Source: Gnetum montanum
Taxonomy: Eukaryota > Streptophyta > Gnetopsida > Gnetales > Gnetaceae
DNA length: 64,000 nucleotides
Direction of reading: 5' to 3'
Assembly (NCBI GenBank): GCA_015680685.1
Contig: MNCI01027012.1
Span: 148,988 to 212,987 of the forward strand
Below the pieces are notes generated by a model. The model searched no databases. It saw only the letters and a list, made by a program, of their open reading frames with translations, and was not told the DNA's origin. The position numbers and the translations under genes are program-made. Of the stretch, positions 1-12,814 are shown in pieces (within the stretch, counting starts at the first letter, position 1; each line of letters starts with the position of its first letter).

Positions 1-619
1 GTAAATGTTGATTTGGATCTAAGTCATAGCCTCCTGAAAATGTAGGAAAGTTGTTTAAATTGAGCCTGGGTAGTCGGCTCTCTTTACTATGCCTACATGA
101 GATTTGAATAGCCTCTTGTATTAGCGTTAAGCTCTTAGTGGCCAGCAAGGGTTCATCATCACTAAATAGGTTGTGAGTTTGTAAGCTGGGATGATGCTGC
201 CTTTGTTTATGTTGGCGTTCTTGATTTTCTTTGTGAGCTCGATCTTTAGTTCTACGCCGATCCCTTGAAAGATAGTCATTCATGTCATAATTTGATGTTA
301 AAGGAGTAGAGGAAGAGAAGGAATTGTAAAATTTGTTATGACTTTTGTAAGTCTTCCAGTCATCCCCAAGTAAGTTCTTGTTAGTTATTGAGAAGGTCCT
401 AAGCCTTTTGGGCCTTCTCGTTCTATGGGATGTCTCATCCTCACTAGAGATGTCAGAGTTGGATGACGAGAGTCTTTGAGTATCATTGGGGTGTTCTTAA
501 ACATAGGAGACTCCTGCATAAGGTTGCGCACTCCAATATTCACTATCATATACTTCATTGGTTCTCCAATGAACTTCCTCACTAAGTATGGCGTTATTTT
601 CATCTTGTAGGAGAGACAT
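1..619 (-). pseudogene. gag: Element Z: gag N-terminal part, runs off the left edge
   Basis: This is the amino-terminal part of a Ty3/gypsy Gag, read right to left from an ATG at 617-619 (first residues MSLLQDENNA). The reading closely matches Gag of element C at 30992: both carry LSEEVHWRTNE, then a block around KESRLPRLNLNNFPTFSGGYDLD near the window edge. The coding sequence follows an LTR and a tRNA-Asp primer site, as expected for the 5' end of a gypsy element. The frame is broken by shifts and stops, so it is a decayed copy. The capsid domain and everything downstream lie outside the window. Family membership is secure from the match to C; activity is unlikely. Confidence 0.8.
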
Positions 620-743
620 TGTTTAAAGTGGTGTGTGAATTTGAATGTGAATTTTTATAATTATTTCTTCTTTCTAAGAGATATATCGTTAAGTTCTATA
701 CAGCGACCTTGTATGATATAACTAATCTAGATAACTAGCACCA

Positions 744-761
744 TCCCCGGCAACGAAGCCA
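744..761 (-). promoter_or_regulatory. Element Z primer binding site (tRNA-Asp type)
   Basis: On the minus strand this reads TGGCTTCGTTGCCGGGGA, one base inside the LTR. Plant tRNA-Asp ends CCCCGGCAACGGCGCCA, so the site is complementary to that tRNA 3' end with two or three mismatches. It fixes the orientation and the inner LTR border. Confidence 0.85.
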
Positions 762-762
762 A

Positions 763-1429
763 TGATGAGTGGCGAGGTACCCCTACACTCAACCATACGA
801 AACGAGCATCGCACGCGTGATCCGGTCGAACTCCGCAGATGGACTAGTTATGGTATCTAGATAGTTAGCCTTAGGTCGCAGTTCGTTGTCTTCCCATCTA
901 GACTAGTTTTGCATATGTCACGTATGGTTTAGTCTAGATGAGGTGTATGATGTGCTCCTAATCTAATGCTACTCCTGAAGGCAGTGGAAAATAATACTAA
1001 CTAAGCTAAGCTAAGAGGAAAAGGGTAAGAAAATCTAATCTAGCCTAAGTGCGACGAGCAACCGATTCCTTAACTAGCCGTACACACCTGTAGATGCTCG
1101 TAGCTAAGTCGTACTCACACCGTGCTGTGAAAGCAATAAATAACATGAAGTAAATAACAATAAAATAAACTAAGTGAATGCTGCAATGATGAAGTAATCT
1201 CGATCTTTATTTTCGGTCATGTGCATGTCCAAGTACGACACACTTGAATAAAGACACCGTACAATTACATTCATCACACTGCGGGCAGACACGGGAAAAA
1301 TTCTAACTCTGGAGGGATCAAACTGCCAAAGCTTCGCTACACTAAAAATGGGATGTGAAATGAGGGAGAGCTGCCTCTTATTTATAGAAATTGCGGCTGA
1401 CTACGATATCACGTACGCGATACCCATGA
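763..1429 (-). mobile_element. Element Z 5' LTR
   Basis: On the minus strand the LTR ends ...CTCATCA next to the PBS and begins near TCATGGGTATCGCG. The terminal block (TGAGTGGCGAGGTACCCC on the plus strand) matches the LTR ends of B and C. A TATA box (TATTTATA on plus, 1379-1386) follows U3 motifs ATATCG and ATCGCG. The outer border is about 1429 and is inferred by alignment to B and C. The target duplication cannot be checked because the other LTR is outside the window. The element sits in the LINE that resumes at about 1430. Confidence 0.8.
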
Positions 1430-2830
1430 TACAACGTGGGTGCCTTAACGTGGCCGCCAGCACTATGAGCAATTCATGTCTCATCAAGCACCAAAGTATT
1501 CTCTTGGCCTCCAAATGGGTGACTCAATGTATTGAAGGAGATGAAGCTTGGAAGATCTTTTTTAGGCATAACATCTCTTGTCTTGGTATTCATCATAGAT
1601 GCCAAATACTCATTGGAGCAACTGGATCATTAGTGAAGGCTCTCAGAAGATCAAAGGTTCTTTCTGGTTTAAGTAAATTTCGTGGTGTTGGAGCCAACTT
1701 AGAGGTTTTTTGCAATGGAAACCCTCTCCAGATAAGCTTGCACTCTTTGTCAACACACTCAATCTGGTGGTCCCCTATTTTTAAAAAGAATGGAGGTTTT
1801 CTTTATGATGAATTCTCTCATAGAGCCAATCGTTTTGCATATCACAATCTCCACCATATTGATCAATTATATACTGTTAGAAATGATTCTTCTACCCTCT
1901 CTTGGACACAAGCGAAAGTAAAATGGGGGTTTCAAAGACAATATATTATCATTTACCAACACATAGAGCAAGTTCTTTCAAACTTTGTTGTGCATAAGTT
2001 GCATACTAATACTCCTTGGTATGAAGATTGGTTTTGGCCTGACGGTTCCCCTCTTCACTCTTTACGCATCTCTAAAGCCAAATCTTGGTTTCATGCGCAG
2101 GCTTTTCAATTCTCCACTCTAAATAGACATTGGAGTTTACATCTTGAGGACCACCAGTGGAAAACTATTTTTCTTTAGATTTGGACTGCTAAGTCCCAAC
2201 CTAAGCATCATTTCTTTTTTTGGTCCTTGGTTCATCAAGGTCTTCCCGTCGGACATAGGCTTCATTTCTTAGGAATTGATCATCCTAAATGCCCCATTTG
2301 TAAAGCGGATGACTCTTTTCAACATGTCTTTTGGGATTGTTCATTCTCTCAATCCATTTGGAAATGGTGTCAATCTCTCCAAGTCTTCCTTCCTAATCAT
2401 TCTATTAGTTTTCCTCAATGTATCCTTCAAGATGATTTTGTTAAGCGTCACCTTCAAAAAGCCTAGAAAATCCTCTTATTTGAGATTATCTTCTTTATTT
2501 GGAAATGTCGCCTAGATGCTTGGTGACAAAACACAAACTACAATGAATTTGACTATGGTATGAAATGCTCTATTGCTAGTATTGTTTAACTTCAATGTCG
2601 AGAACTAGGCTTTATCAATAATATTACCTTTTTCTAATTGATTTCTCTTTGAATTAGTTGTATTGGTCTCCTTCTCCAACTGTCGTCCCTGGGGGTGCGA
2701 TAAGATTTTGTCTTGTTGCAGGTGACTGGGGGGTCATCTCGCAACATTGGGCTCTATTAAGGTTTTGAATTTAATTTTTCTTCTCCAGCTTGTAGCTCAC
2801 CTTAACAACACCCCACACCCCCCCCCCCAA
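1430..2830 (+). pseudogene. LINE (plant L1 type) ORF2 C-terminus and 3' end
   Basis: This is the 3' part of an L1-type LINE ORF2. A single frame runs from about 1430 to 2463 with one in-frame TAG at 2176. The segment contains LLASKWVTQCIEGDEAWK, which follows the reverse transcriptase in plant L1s. It then has a zinc-binding reverse-transcriptase tail (zf-RVT) with W-x-P-x-K-HHFFFW near 2200, CPICK at about 2296 and HVFWDC at about 2325. A 3' UTR-like stretch continues to a C-run and A-rich end near 2815-2840. The 5' side is cut by the LTR of element Z, so endonuclease and RT core are missing here. Confidence 0.85.
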
Positions 2831-3379
2831 AATAATAAGTAGAATACCGATATGTTCTAAGAATAATAAATAAGAAGTTAAATGTTTAAGTTTTATTTCT
2901 TTCAAATTTTTACTATCATTTTATAAATATACTTAGAATTTTAAAAAAAATCTCTAACATGCATGATGATGTATGAATGTTCACCATGCATGATGCTACA
3001 CATCAATAATGAGCTACTAAGGAAGACTATAGTCTCTTCCATGTTTTTATATATTAAATGGAAAATTAATAATCATACATAATATATACCACCATTTTTC
3101 TAAAAATATGTGTATCTTACTTTACTACAAATGTTGGTGTTTTATCATAGCTTTCTATTGTTACCTCAAATCATTTTGTTATTTTAAGTTCAAGCACTAA
3201 TGTTGAAAGTGATGTAAATGTTTTTAAGGTTGGGATCATTCTCCTTAATAATAATTATTTTTCATCTTTTGATTTTAAAATATGCCTATAAGGATGTACA
3301 CTTGAATAGGTTTCTACAAAATTGAAAAATATTTTATTTACATTTTCTTTAGTATTATCTACTTAGTGTTTAGCATGTG
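2831..3379. other. AT-rich spacer with no recognised feature
   Basis: AT-rich sequence between the ends of two LINEs of opposite orientation. I see no coding potential, LTR border or structured RNA. Confidence 0.5.
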
Positions 3380-6300
3380 GTCTACACTTGGAATAAGGTA
3401 AAAATATAGGGAGGTTTTAGACCCCAAAAATGAATAATAATATTTAAAAAATTCAAAGTACAATAGATAAACAAAGAGAGAGTATAAAGAAAAAACCCAA
3501 CATTTTTAAGGATATCTTTTCAAGTTTTCATCTTTACAATGAATCCTCAAATATCTCACCTCTAAGGTAGGAAAAGGATCAAGCCTTGTTCTTGTTTAGA
3601 AGAACTCTTATGGGTTCTCTCTTCTTATTAAAGGGATTCTTATAAAAAGAAGAAGAAAACTCTTTTTAAATAAAAAAGAAAGATTCAATTAGAAAAAATG
3701 AATAAATAATAAGAAAAGCTAAAAGCTTCTTACCACAAAAAATAGATTAATTGTTTAGTTTTTACTAGAAGCTTTTTTTGCTGGAAGTTATAACTAAAAA
3801 GTAACATCTTTGAGAATCTAATATTTGACTCTTGAAGAAAGGTGATAGTTATGCTTTTACTAGTGAAACCCAACTGTGCACCAAAGTTTCCAAATAGAAT
3901 AGATAACAAGAGATTGAAGACACTTCCAAATGCAAGGAAAGAAAGTAGGAAAAAGAAGTTTATCACCAAAAGTGATATTATAAATGCTTAGTTGAAAATT
4001 TGCTATAAATTCTAGACATCCATTTCCATGCATAATGTGTAATAAAACACTTTTGAAAAACATGATAATATAAGTCTTCACTTTAATAAAGAGAACATTG
4101 AGGAGAAATAATTTCCATATGTTAAAGGAAAGTGTTGATAAGAAAATCTTGATGAATAACATATCATAAAAAATACAAATTTTTCAAAATTTAGGAATCC
4201 TCCATATATCTTCCATTTTTTTCATCTAAGTGCAATGATAATTGCTTTTTCTAGCCCTAATTGATTTTGGTATGAATAAAATCATTCTTGCTAATAATCT
4301 TGTATGCAACTTTAGAATTAAAAGAAAAACTCGATCTACCATCCTTCCAAAAAAAATATTTGCAAAAGCTTGATGCAAAGTATTATCAACTTTAAATAAA
4401 TATTTAAGGCTAGAAATAATTTTTTTAAAAAAATTCTCTTTATATACAAATCATGGAGGCTAGAAGCCTTCTTTCATGTAATTCATCTATCATGCATATT
4501 GGTGTGGAAACACCTCTTCTGATTCTTTTTTACATTTCTATAGGTGATATTTGCAGGTTTTAGGCATTGTGAAGATGTCTTGGAGGCTAAGAAGACGTTT
4601 TGACCAAGAACTAGGAGGCAAGAAACATCCCACATGTCTAGGAGATGTCTCTACTAAGATCTGGCTTATGACAAGAGACATCTCACATATGAAGGAGACA
4701 TTTTAGCTTATAGGAAGATATCTCATCTTGCTTAGAGACATCTTAGGAAAGATGTTCTAACTTATAAGAGACATCTCAATTTTTTTAGGGATGTCTCATG
4801 CGACCATGAAATTTCTCAACCAAATGTTGGGTTTTGCAGGGAGACATCTATCCAAGCCTAGAGATGACTTATACAATTAGGGAAACTTATAAGTTGGTAG
4901 TTCCAAGTTAGGAAATAGTCGAGATAAGATGAGAAAAGATAGAAATAGCTTGTAATCTTTAAGTTGATCATGGAAAAAGGTTTCTAGGGTTCTTGTCTTG
5001 AATTTTAATAAATATTTCATGGGTTAGTGGCAAGAGAGCATAGTTTTGAGAGACTGCATGAGTTGATGTGCATCTTTGTGGTTAATTATGGATGTTGGCC
5101 TTTGTGTATGTTGTGTATGCTTGTGTTTGGATCTCAGTCCTATCTTTTGAGAGATATTTCATTTGGTTATGAATTGAATTAAGGACATTCATTGTGTGCT
5201 TGTAGAGCCTCATGCTCTGCAATATCATTTAGTGTGTGAGTGATTTTGTAATGATTATGGATGGTGGAATCATCATTTTGTAATACCTTTTATCTTAATT
5301 AAAGGTAGCTAGTTTTATTATTTTCTAGCCAATTAAATTATCTTTCTTAATATTTTGATATAGTGAGATTGAAAGATTTAGCACAAATGGAGTGACCTTA
5401 CTTCACATATGTAGATAGGAAGCTATAGTGATACTAACTTTACTTCAAGTAGCACACAATCTATATGAATTAGTATCCCAAGCTCATTCAATAAAAGGAA
5501 GCTAACATGTGCTAATTTTCTTAAGCATATCTTGTAAAACTAGGGACCACCACTTGGAGTGATGGTAAGATACTTATTTATCAAGTCATAAGATGTATGT
5601 TCACGTTTGGGTGTAGCCACTCAAATGAAGTTATATTTTTGCTCATTTACCATTCTCCTAAAATCCAACCTTGGTAACATGAACATTGAACATTTGGATG
5701 AAAATCCTTTTTTATATCTTTTAAAATTTTAATATGGTTGTAATTCCAATATTTATTAAGCTTTCATCTTAGCTTCCAAATTTGTTTAAGAACTAGAGAA
5801 ATAGAAATAGAAATGGTCTAATGAAAAAGAAGACAATGAAGAAAATTATTATAAGATAAGCTATTATCATTTTTAGGCTTTCTTGCATAAGTCTATTTCT
5901 TAAAAGGAGCATCCAAACATCATCTTTATCAATGCACTTTGCAATCCATTTTTTTGGCATCAAGTCCTCCATCTTTCTTAATACTAGCACAAATATCCCA
6001 AATAGCTTTAGAAAAGCTTTTTTCTATGTTACTTAAAAGAACAAGAAAACTAACAAATAATATGACCAATTATATTATAAGATATGTTTAAAGATACCCA
6101 AAAACTAGAGTAATGAACATGAGTAGATTGAAGCTTCTACTTAATAACTAAAACTTTGCTAGTAAGGGCGAGCTTTTTCTCTTTCTATTTATCAAACTTC
6201 TTTTTAATTTTATCAACCACATAATTCCCAAAATTATTTAGATTAGGATCAAAAGAAAATGCCATTTTAACATTTTAAAGAGAAAATATTTTTCAAGATT

Positions 6301-6826
6301 TTCTAAAGCTTGAGAATAACTTACTCATCAATATTGTCATTACAAGACATACTAGATTTTTACCAAATGATACAAGAGCTTAATAACATGTACTATTCCT
6401 TCACTCTAGTTAATAAAGTATTAATATGTTGTAAAGAATTGTTAATCATTGTAAAAAATATCATCTACAAAGTGCATGTTAAGTGTTTGCACACTTTGAT
6501 CATCAATTGAAATTTCCTTAATAATATTCCTCTACAGATCATAATGCAAATTATGGGAAAGAAATTTTGCAATAATAATAAAAAAGTACGAAGTAAGAAA
6601 ATAAACTTTACAAACTAATTGATGAAAAGAAAAGGTGAAACTAAATCCAAAATTTGTAGCAACATCAACATTACCACTATTAAGCAAGGTATAGATAAGA
6701 TAAATAAAATAATCACCAAATCCTAGTTTACAAAGAAAATCAATAATGAAATTTCTTTTAGTCTTGTCATAAGCTTTAGCATAATCTAACATACTAAAAA
6801 GCAACGTTCTAGTTAGTATCAGAAGC
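3380..6826 (-). pseudogene. LINE L, 3' segment: RT catalytic part, zf-RVT tail and 3' UTR
   Basis: Minus-strand L1-type LINE, continuing the segment at 26918-30012 after removal of element A. At 6826-6530 it reads LDYAKAYDK...FLCKLGFGDYF, typical of plant L1 reverse transcriptase. The catalytic box is FVDD at 6460-6471 (FADD in active relatives). Around 5990-5870 it reads KKWIAKCIDKDDVWMLLLRN, matching the plus-strand LINE at 1510. At about 4340-3960 a zf-RVT-like tail is visible in broken frames (WKDGRSS, HVFQKCFITHYAWKW). A 3' UTR-like stretch ends near 3380. The distance between the last two blocks is about 1 kb longer than in the LINE at 1430, so something was probably inserted at 4450-5690. 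Many stops and shifts make this an old copy. Confidence 0.8.
4450..5690. other. Probable insertion inside LINE L, unidentified
   Basis: This AT-rich stretch separates two parts of LINE L that should be only a few hundred bases apart. It carries a cluster of GAGACATCTC or its complement GAGATGTCTC (about 4640-4870), and an AATAAA signal near 5008 on the plus strand. It could be a solo LTR, but I found neither clear TG...CA ends nor a target duplication. No coding potential was seen. Confidence 0.35.
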
Positions 6827-6831
6827 CCAAT

Positions 6832-7776
6832 TGATGAGTGGCAAGTAGACCCTATGCCCAAATATACAAAATCACTAAGCATTCACATGTGATCTAGTCA
6901 AATTCCATGGACTTATAGCCTTCTAAGTACACTCATCTCTAGGAAGTGAAACTAACTATTGCAATCATTATCTTGCCCATTACACTTATGAAATGCAAAG
7001 GTATGGTTAAGTGCAACTAAGGCATATGATTTTTATCATTTGTTGTGTTTTGTATTCTAAGTCACTTAAGAATAAAGAATAAGAAATAAATATATTTTAT
7101 TACTAATTTAATCTAACTAGCTAACATTTAACTAATCCTAACATAAGCATCCCTTCTCACTTTCCGTACAAATCCTAAACACATTTAATGCTACTGCATT
7201 ACCGAATGTTAAGTGGTGCTGGGATTACCAAGCACCAAGCATATGCTCGAAGTGGTTCTACTTATGTGCTTAATTAATCAATCTTTAATTTAGCTTAGTC
7301 TAGCTTAGTTTAGCTTAATTATTTTTGTTGCTTAAAGCATCAAAGGAAATTGCTTAAACTATGAAATGCATAAAAGAAATAATTAATCTATTTCAAAATG
7401 TTACAAGGTTTATCATAAAGCTCATTTTTATTGCCACACACACTGTCATGCTCAGGTATAATAGTGCTTGAATAAAGACATGTACACTCTTTGACTTCTA
7501 ATGTGGGCACTTAGGAAAATATTCTAACTTTCAAGTGCAAAAACTACTATATTTTCTCTCCAAGTATAAGACTTATTGCCATAAATGCAGCTAATGAGCA
7601 GTTATTTACAGATGAAATATGGAGCCTTGTAGATGGATACATGTCAATGGGTCAAACCCTATATCGATAAGATCCCATTGACAACATCCTATCGACAAGG
7701 TTGTGTCAATGGCATCATGTCGATGGGGTCGCGTTGATGGAATCCCATCGACACGGCCAACCATGATGCTTCATCA
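6832..7776 (-). repeat. Element A 3' LTR
   Basis: 945 bp; on the minus strand it begins TGATGAAGCATC and ends ACTCATCA. It pairs with 25998-26912. U3 (about 7630-7776) holds an array of TGTCGATGG / TATCGAT-like motifs, several of them decayed to TTGATGG and similar. A TATA-like box follows (TTATTTACAG on plus near 7600). Left TSD is CCAAT at 6827-6831. Confidence 0.9.
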
Positions 7777-7786
7777 TATCCCCACA
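7777..7786 (-). promoter_or_regulatory. Element A polypurine tract
   Basis: On the minus strand GTGGGGATA lies directly before the LTR start TGATGA. The same position in B and C reads ATGGGGGTA and GTGGGGGTA. This is the expected primer for plus-strand DNA synthesis. Confidence 0.75.
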
Positions 7787-8007
7787 ACTAAATGAAAACT
7801 CATCCTCAAGTTCTTTACAAAATTGGGAAAGGTATGGGATTATTGACACATGAAACAAACACACAAACTACCCGATAAAAACTATGTGCCTAGAGTGTAT
7901 GATTTTACAATGATTACAAAATTTTGGTGTTTAGGATGACAAAATTAAACATGAGGATAAAACTAACAAACACAATTCCTCAGATGATGTGAAGACATTG
8001 GAGAAGA

Positions 8008-10865
8008 TCAGATGGTCCCAAGAAGTGGAGGCTCTGGAGGCTCCAAAGGACCTTCTTCTACTTCAAGTGCATGCAATGTTTGAGGTAGTTGTGGTTGTCT
8101 CATAGTAGCTACAACTTCTAGTGGAAGATGAAAGGCCTCCAACAGTGCCTTCATCTTCTCCTCCTTCACCTTGGGATTATTCATGGTCCATGCAACATCT
8201 CGAATGTGGGCTAGAGCAAGAACATCCTAAGGATTGGACATTGCTAAGAATAGCTCCTTCAAGTTAACAAACCAAGTAGTGAAAAGTTTACATTCAACAT
8301 CAAACACCTTGAGAACATTCTACAATACCTAGTATTCATTCATCATCTTGGCCAAGTTCTCAAAAGTTGATCTTTGATTGGTGAATCATGCCTTGAGAAC
8401 CTCAAGTTCAACATTAACAATCTCAAGCTTATGCTTGCTCTCTTTATGGGTTTTGAACTCTACCTCATACAACAACTACAAGTTGGCCACTTGTTTCTCC
8501 AATTCTAACCATGGTTATCTAGTAGTTAGCATTACCAAGTTTGCATAATAGATATTTTCAAGCTCCATATACTCCATAATCTCCTTGATGTACAACTCTT
8601 TCATGCAAATTTTCACTTTATTGTAATCATTGAGCCCATCAAAGATAGGCTGCTAGACATCACCTCCTTCCTTGAGCTACTAGAGGGCCTCATTGAATTT
8701 TGCCTTTGCCATTTGGATGCCTTTTTCATTGATCTATTTCTACAGACTAACCTAATCTCTGTAGTTATTTTTAACTCTCTTAAATTTAAGATCTTCTTTC
8801 TTCTAGGTGGCTATCTCTATCATAGATTTTTGGTGAAGAGCTTGAACTTCCTCTATGGAGAGATTTCTATCTTTGGCTATCAATCTTCCCAATTTAGTAT
8901 TCGCTCTTGCTAGCTACTCCTATTGTTGATGGATGAAATCTACCATCTGCTACTTCTAAACATCAACACTCCATATGTGATGATTCTCTACGATCAGGAT
9001 TTCATTCTCATGGTGCATCTGGACCAAGTCATTTTCAATAGTGTATGTCTTGGCATTGGCCATGGAATAGTTAAAGATGAATGTCTCCTTTGTGTTCTTA
9101 ACTTGTTTGAACCTATCTTGAATTTATTGAAAAGCTTCATCTTGTGTCAACACAGGGTTAAAAAATGCCAAATTTATAAGGTAGGCTCTTAATTCTACAA
9201 CCTCCACAGCCAAGCATTGGTTTTGTGCTTGGGCTATTTTGAGTTGCCCTTCTAATATAATGCACTTGCCTCTTACCTCTAGTAACTCCAAATATATTGC
9301 AATTATGGTCTCTAGAAGATCAAAGATATCTACAATCGGTTGCCTGGTTCCCACTAGTCAGTCCAGCAACTCCTTGTGCTAGGCTGCACTTAATCTGCTG
9401 CTAACTATTCCTATAGATGTCTACACATCTCTAAGTACAAAGATGTCTAGTGTAGACATCGTAGGTGCATTTAATACTTTAAAAATTCTTTCAATAACCA
9501 CCTTTTCTATTCCTACCCATGGTGTTGCATCACCAAGACAATTGCCTCCTTACCCTCCTCCATTTGCATTGAAAAAGTAGCAGCATTCCTAGAGATTTCT
9601 AGGAATTTCTATTGTTGTGAGAAAGATACCATTACCTCTCAGACATTAGGATTTGATCTTTTGGGCATATGCATTCTTTGGGCTAAGAAAATTGGCCCAC
9701 CTCTCTCCATCTAGCTAATTGTTCAAGCCACTTTGTTAAGTTGAATCATCACTAGGTAATATACAAATGGATCACCACCACTTGTTCCTACTCACTACTC
9801 TTGCTCATGTAAGAGTTTCTCTTGGATCTCATGCATGCATTCAAGGGAAACATGAGCCTTTGGTGTTGTTTCATGAGTGGGTTGTGGAGATGGTGGTTGC
9901 TACTCTTATTCTTGAATAATTTTGGTAGGCACCTTAGCTTTCATCATTTTTTTCCAAGAGGTGATTGGAGCTCAACGGATGGTATCATTTGTGTAGTGTG
10001 TTATGCCTCACCTCTTGCATAATTTTTTGATGCAACATGGGAAGGGGAGTGCCTTCCTTCCATGTTTATTTTCTTTAAATCTCTTCTCTATCTCAAGATA
10101 GATCAGTTGTGGAAGGTTAATAGGAAATCAACTGCTTAGAGTGGCACACACATAGGTGGAGAAGGTTGTGATCTTTCTTGGCCTCATCGTTGGATTGACG
10201 TGAAAGGCCACAAATTTGAAATATGTGCATTCCACCATGTTGAGCACACCAAAATCCTTACGATTGACTTCATAACATTATTGTGTCCATTCCTTCTTAA
10301 TGGCAAGATCTACTTGCATGAGGATTTGAGCAAGGTTTGCATTAGTTTTTGGTAACCCAAGGACTTATGCAATTTATTTCACTAAGTAGAACACTAATAT
10401 GTCCTTGATTTTGACCATTGAACTAACCTACCAATTATTCTAGAATAAGTATGTCTCTCCCATGTATCACTCCCCACTAGAAGTGATTGTGGACCACATG
10501 GAAGAGTTTTGCAATTAAGTCATAACTTCAAAAGGTGTCAACTCCAAGAAAGATTTAAAGTTTAATTCTTAAAGCATAGATTTTTGAACCTCCTTATTCG
10601 TGATCTACCTAAGGCAGACTTCCATCAAGGTTACCTCAAGGTTTAGTTTTAGTTCAGGTGCCTCATCTTAGTGATACTATTCTATTACAACAACTTCTTT
10701 GGGAATTTGTCAAACATATTCCACTTCAGGATCCTCCTAAAAAGGTTTCATTGCATAGGTATTTGCTTGCTCGTGGGCTTGTTCTTGGTCCCTTCCTATT
10801 CGTGATCATTTGTCCTTTAGTTGGAACAATCCTCCTTCCTATGTGTGTTTTCCCTTAGGTGCCAT
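8008..10865 (-). pseudogene. Element A 3' ORF: plant-transposon-protein-like domain plus coiled coil
   Basis: An extra sense ORF between integrase and 3' LTR, the position of the env-like gene in Athila elements. It starts MAPKGKHT at 10865 and ends at a TGA at 8008-8010. It is collinear with the ORF of element C (34938-37703): YFKF...INLPQLIYLEIEKRF...ALPFP near 10230-10060 corresponds to YFKI...LPHLYLTEILRWF...ALSFP in C. The tail YMELENIYYANLVMLT near 8570 corresponds to YMELANLRYAKLAMLT. The N-terminal block resembles the 'putative plant transposon protein' family seen in plant retroelements, recognised by eye only. The rest is heptad-rich and charged, suggesting a long coiled coil. There are numerous stops. 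No signal peptide or transmembrane segment was seen, so a viral envelope role is not supported. Confidence 0.7.
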
Positions 10866-11289
10866 TTGTAGTCACAACATAACCAAGGATTAGCATTCAA
10901 TGTGTAACTTATAACATTTAAGTAACTTTCTCATTGGATGGTTACACTTTAGGCTAAGTTTGGACCATAGAAAATTAATTATTATATCATTATTTTGATT
11001 ATTTTTAACTTAGAATGTTACCAAAGCTTGTTTGAAAGGTTTAACTCTCATAATTCGATGTTTTAATGTTGGTTTCTTTCTTAAATCTTTGTGAGAGTTG
11101 TAAATTTTTCCAAAAAAATTTCCATCAACAACTTAAGATTTGTGGCCCCCATGATGAAGAGCTTACCTTCAATTGCTACAAGGTTGAAGAAAGAAGTGAA
11201 TTGGACAAATGGTTAGGAAGATATGGCTCTTGGAAAGTTTTGGGCTTTGAAAAATTTAAAAACTCTCCCCTCATTTATGAGCAAATGTG

Positions 11290-11420
11290 AAAAATGCTAA
11301 GTGTTGCTACCTATTTATAGGTGGATGGACCCCTACATCGATAGGATCCTATATACTGGATTCCATTTATATATGCACTCCATCGACAAGTATCCACCTA
11401 TGGAGCTTATGCCCAAAATT
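11290..11420 (-). promoter_or_regulatory. Element A internal promoter-like region before the 3' ORF
   Basis: On the minus strand CCACCTATAAATAGGTA (TATA box on plus, 11312-11319) is followed by ACACTTAGCAT, and both are nearly identical to element C at 34438-34490. Upstream are TGTCGATGGAGTGC and CCTATCGATGTAGGGG, which match motifs in this element's own LTR U3. The 3' ORF start lies about 450 bp downstream. Promoter function is inferred. Confidence 0.6.
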
Positions 11421-12790
11421 TCCACATGAAATATCTTTAAAAATACGAGTTTTCTTATGAAATTAGTGTCTATGAAGAGCTAGAAAAACCTTGAACATAA
11501 TGAAATACTTGAAGATGACTTATGAATGCTCAAAAATTGAAAAATTAAAGAATGAACTTTAGTGAAAAAGATGCCTTAAGGAGCACACACTTGGATGCAT
11601 CGATGGGGCACACAAAAGATTTGATTATGGAAATGCCTAAGGATAAGGAACTTAACTATTCCAACCAAGAGATATGCAAGTGGGTTCTCCGCATAGTAGG
11701 CTCATGCCCTTTTTTCCCTTTCATAACCTCAACTAAGGAGTCTATGGGTATCATAGTTGATTAATGGTGATGAAAAGTTAAGGACCAAATCTAGAAGAAT
11801 CAACCTAAGAATTTTGACACATCAAACTAAGACATTGAATAAGAACATGGACACCTAACAGTGAGGTGAGTTATGAGAAGTATTAATGGATGAGAGAGAA
11901 AATGGAATGGAATTCCCAATCATGGTCACATGAAGTCCCTTATGAATTCTATGGTTAAATGACTCGATAAAGCCCATCCTTAGTCCAGATCAAAACCAAT
12001 ACTTTCAATGATTTTGCATCACCACTCTAGGACCATACCACCCCCTTAAGATACAAGAATGCTCCCACAGATCAATCAGTGTTTCTTATTTGATAAGAGA
12101 AGAGAAGCAGGAAGTGAGAAAGGGCCTTAGTTAAAGGGGACCTTCAAGCATGGGTAACATGTCTTTCTAGCCCTATAACCAATGCTTGTAGCCCATTATT
12201 TTGTCTAAGGTATGTGCTTTGAATTTTCATCATGTTTTTTTTTTTTTTTTNGAAACTACCAGGGTCACAAGTTCATTAAAGTTTTATTAGTGAAAAAGGG
12301 ACCTCATACTTCCAAAAAAAGGATGACCATAGAGTTGGTTGATGGAAGGATGACATGGACTCACTACCTATTCCATGAAAAAGAAACTTTACCTTAGTAA
12401 TCAATCATTAAAATTCAAAAATAGAAACTAGACATTAGCAATCAAAAACATTAAGTACAAACTACCATTAGCAAATAGCTACACCATTACTATGTCCTAT
12501 TGGCAACAAACTACTTTAACAGAAAATAAGAAGAAAAATTCATATCAATATAAAGTAAAATATAAGAAATTGTAAAATATTCAAGAAAGTTAAGATGTAC
12601 TAATGATGTTGTAAAACAAATTGGAAAAATAACAAAGTCTAAAATAAAAAAAGTATAAAATAAAAAGGTGTAAAACCAAAAAAAAAAAAGTAGAAAAACT
12701 GAGGAGCCACTAATATGATTAGCACAGATGGCCATCTCCCCCACAACTAAGTTAAAAGGAGGAGATTTAAAAATTTGAGCAAGGTTGTCC
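11421..12790 (-). other. Element A conserved noncoding block between pol and 3' ORF
   Basis: No coding potential on the sense strand. After the pol end, which contains a purine run GTGGGGGAGATGG near 12740, comes a long T-rich tract (sense strand, 12500-12700) and then sequence shared with B (about 19600-20760) and C (33000-34370). A diverged copy of the motif CTTTGGGGAGGACCCACT lies at 11679-11696 (CTATGCGGAGAACCCACT). A single N sits at 12251. Confidence 0.6.
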
Positions 12791-12814
12791 ATCTAAGAAG
12801 GTGTTGCTTCCACT

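Noticed and set aside
1348-1430. Apparent N-terminal 27 residues of the LINE frame
   Set aside because: This part is antisense LTR of element Z; the LINE starts only at about 1430.
5540-5680. Possible tRNA-derived SINE (GTGATGGTAAG ... TTCACGTTTGGG)
   Set aside because: Box A and box B resemblance is weak and no second copy was found in the window.
8713-9192. Plus-strand frames rich in Leu/Phe opposite the 3' ORF of element A
   Set aside because: Antisense of the coiled-coil ORF, which aligns to element C on the minus strand.
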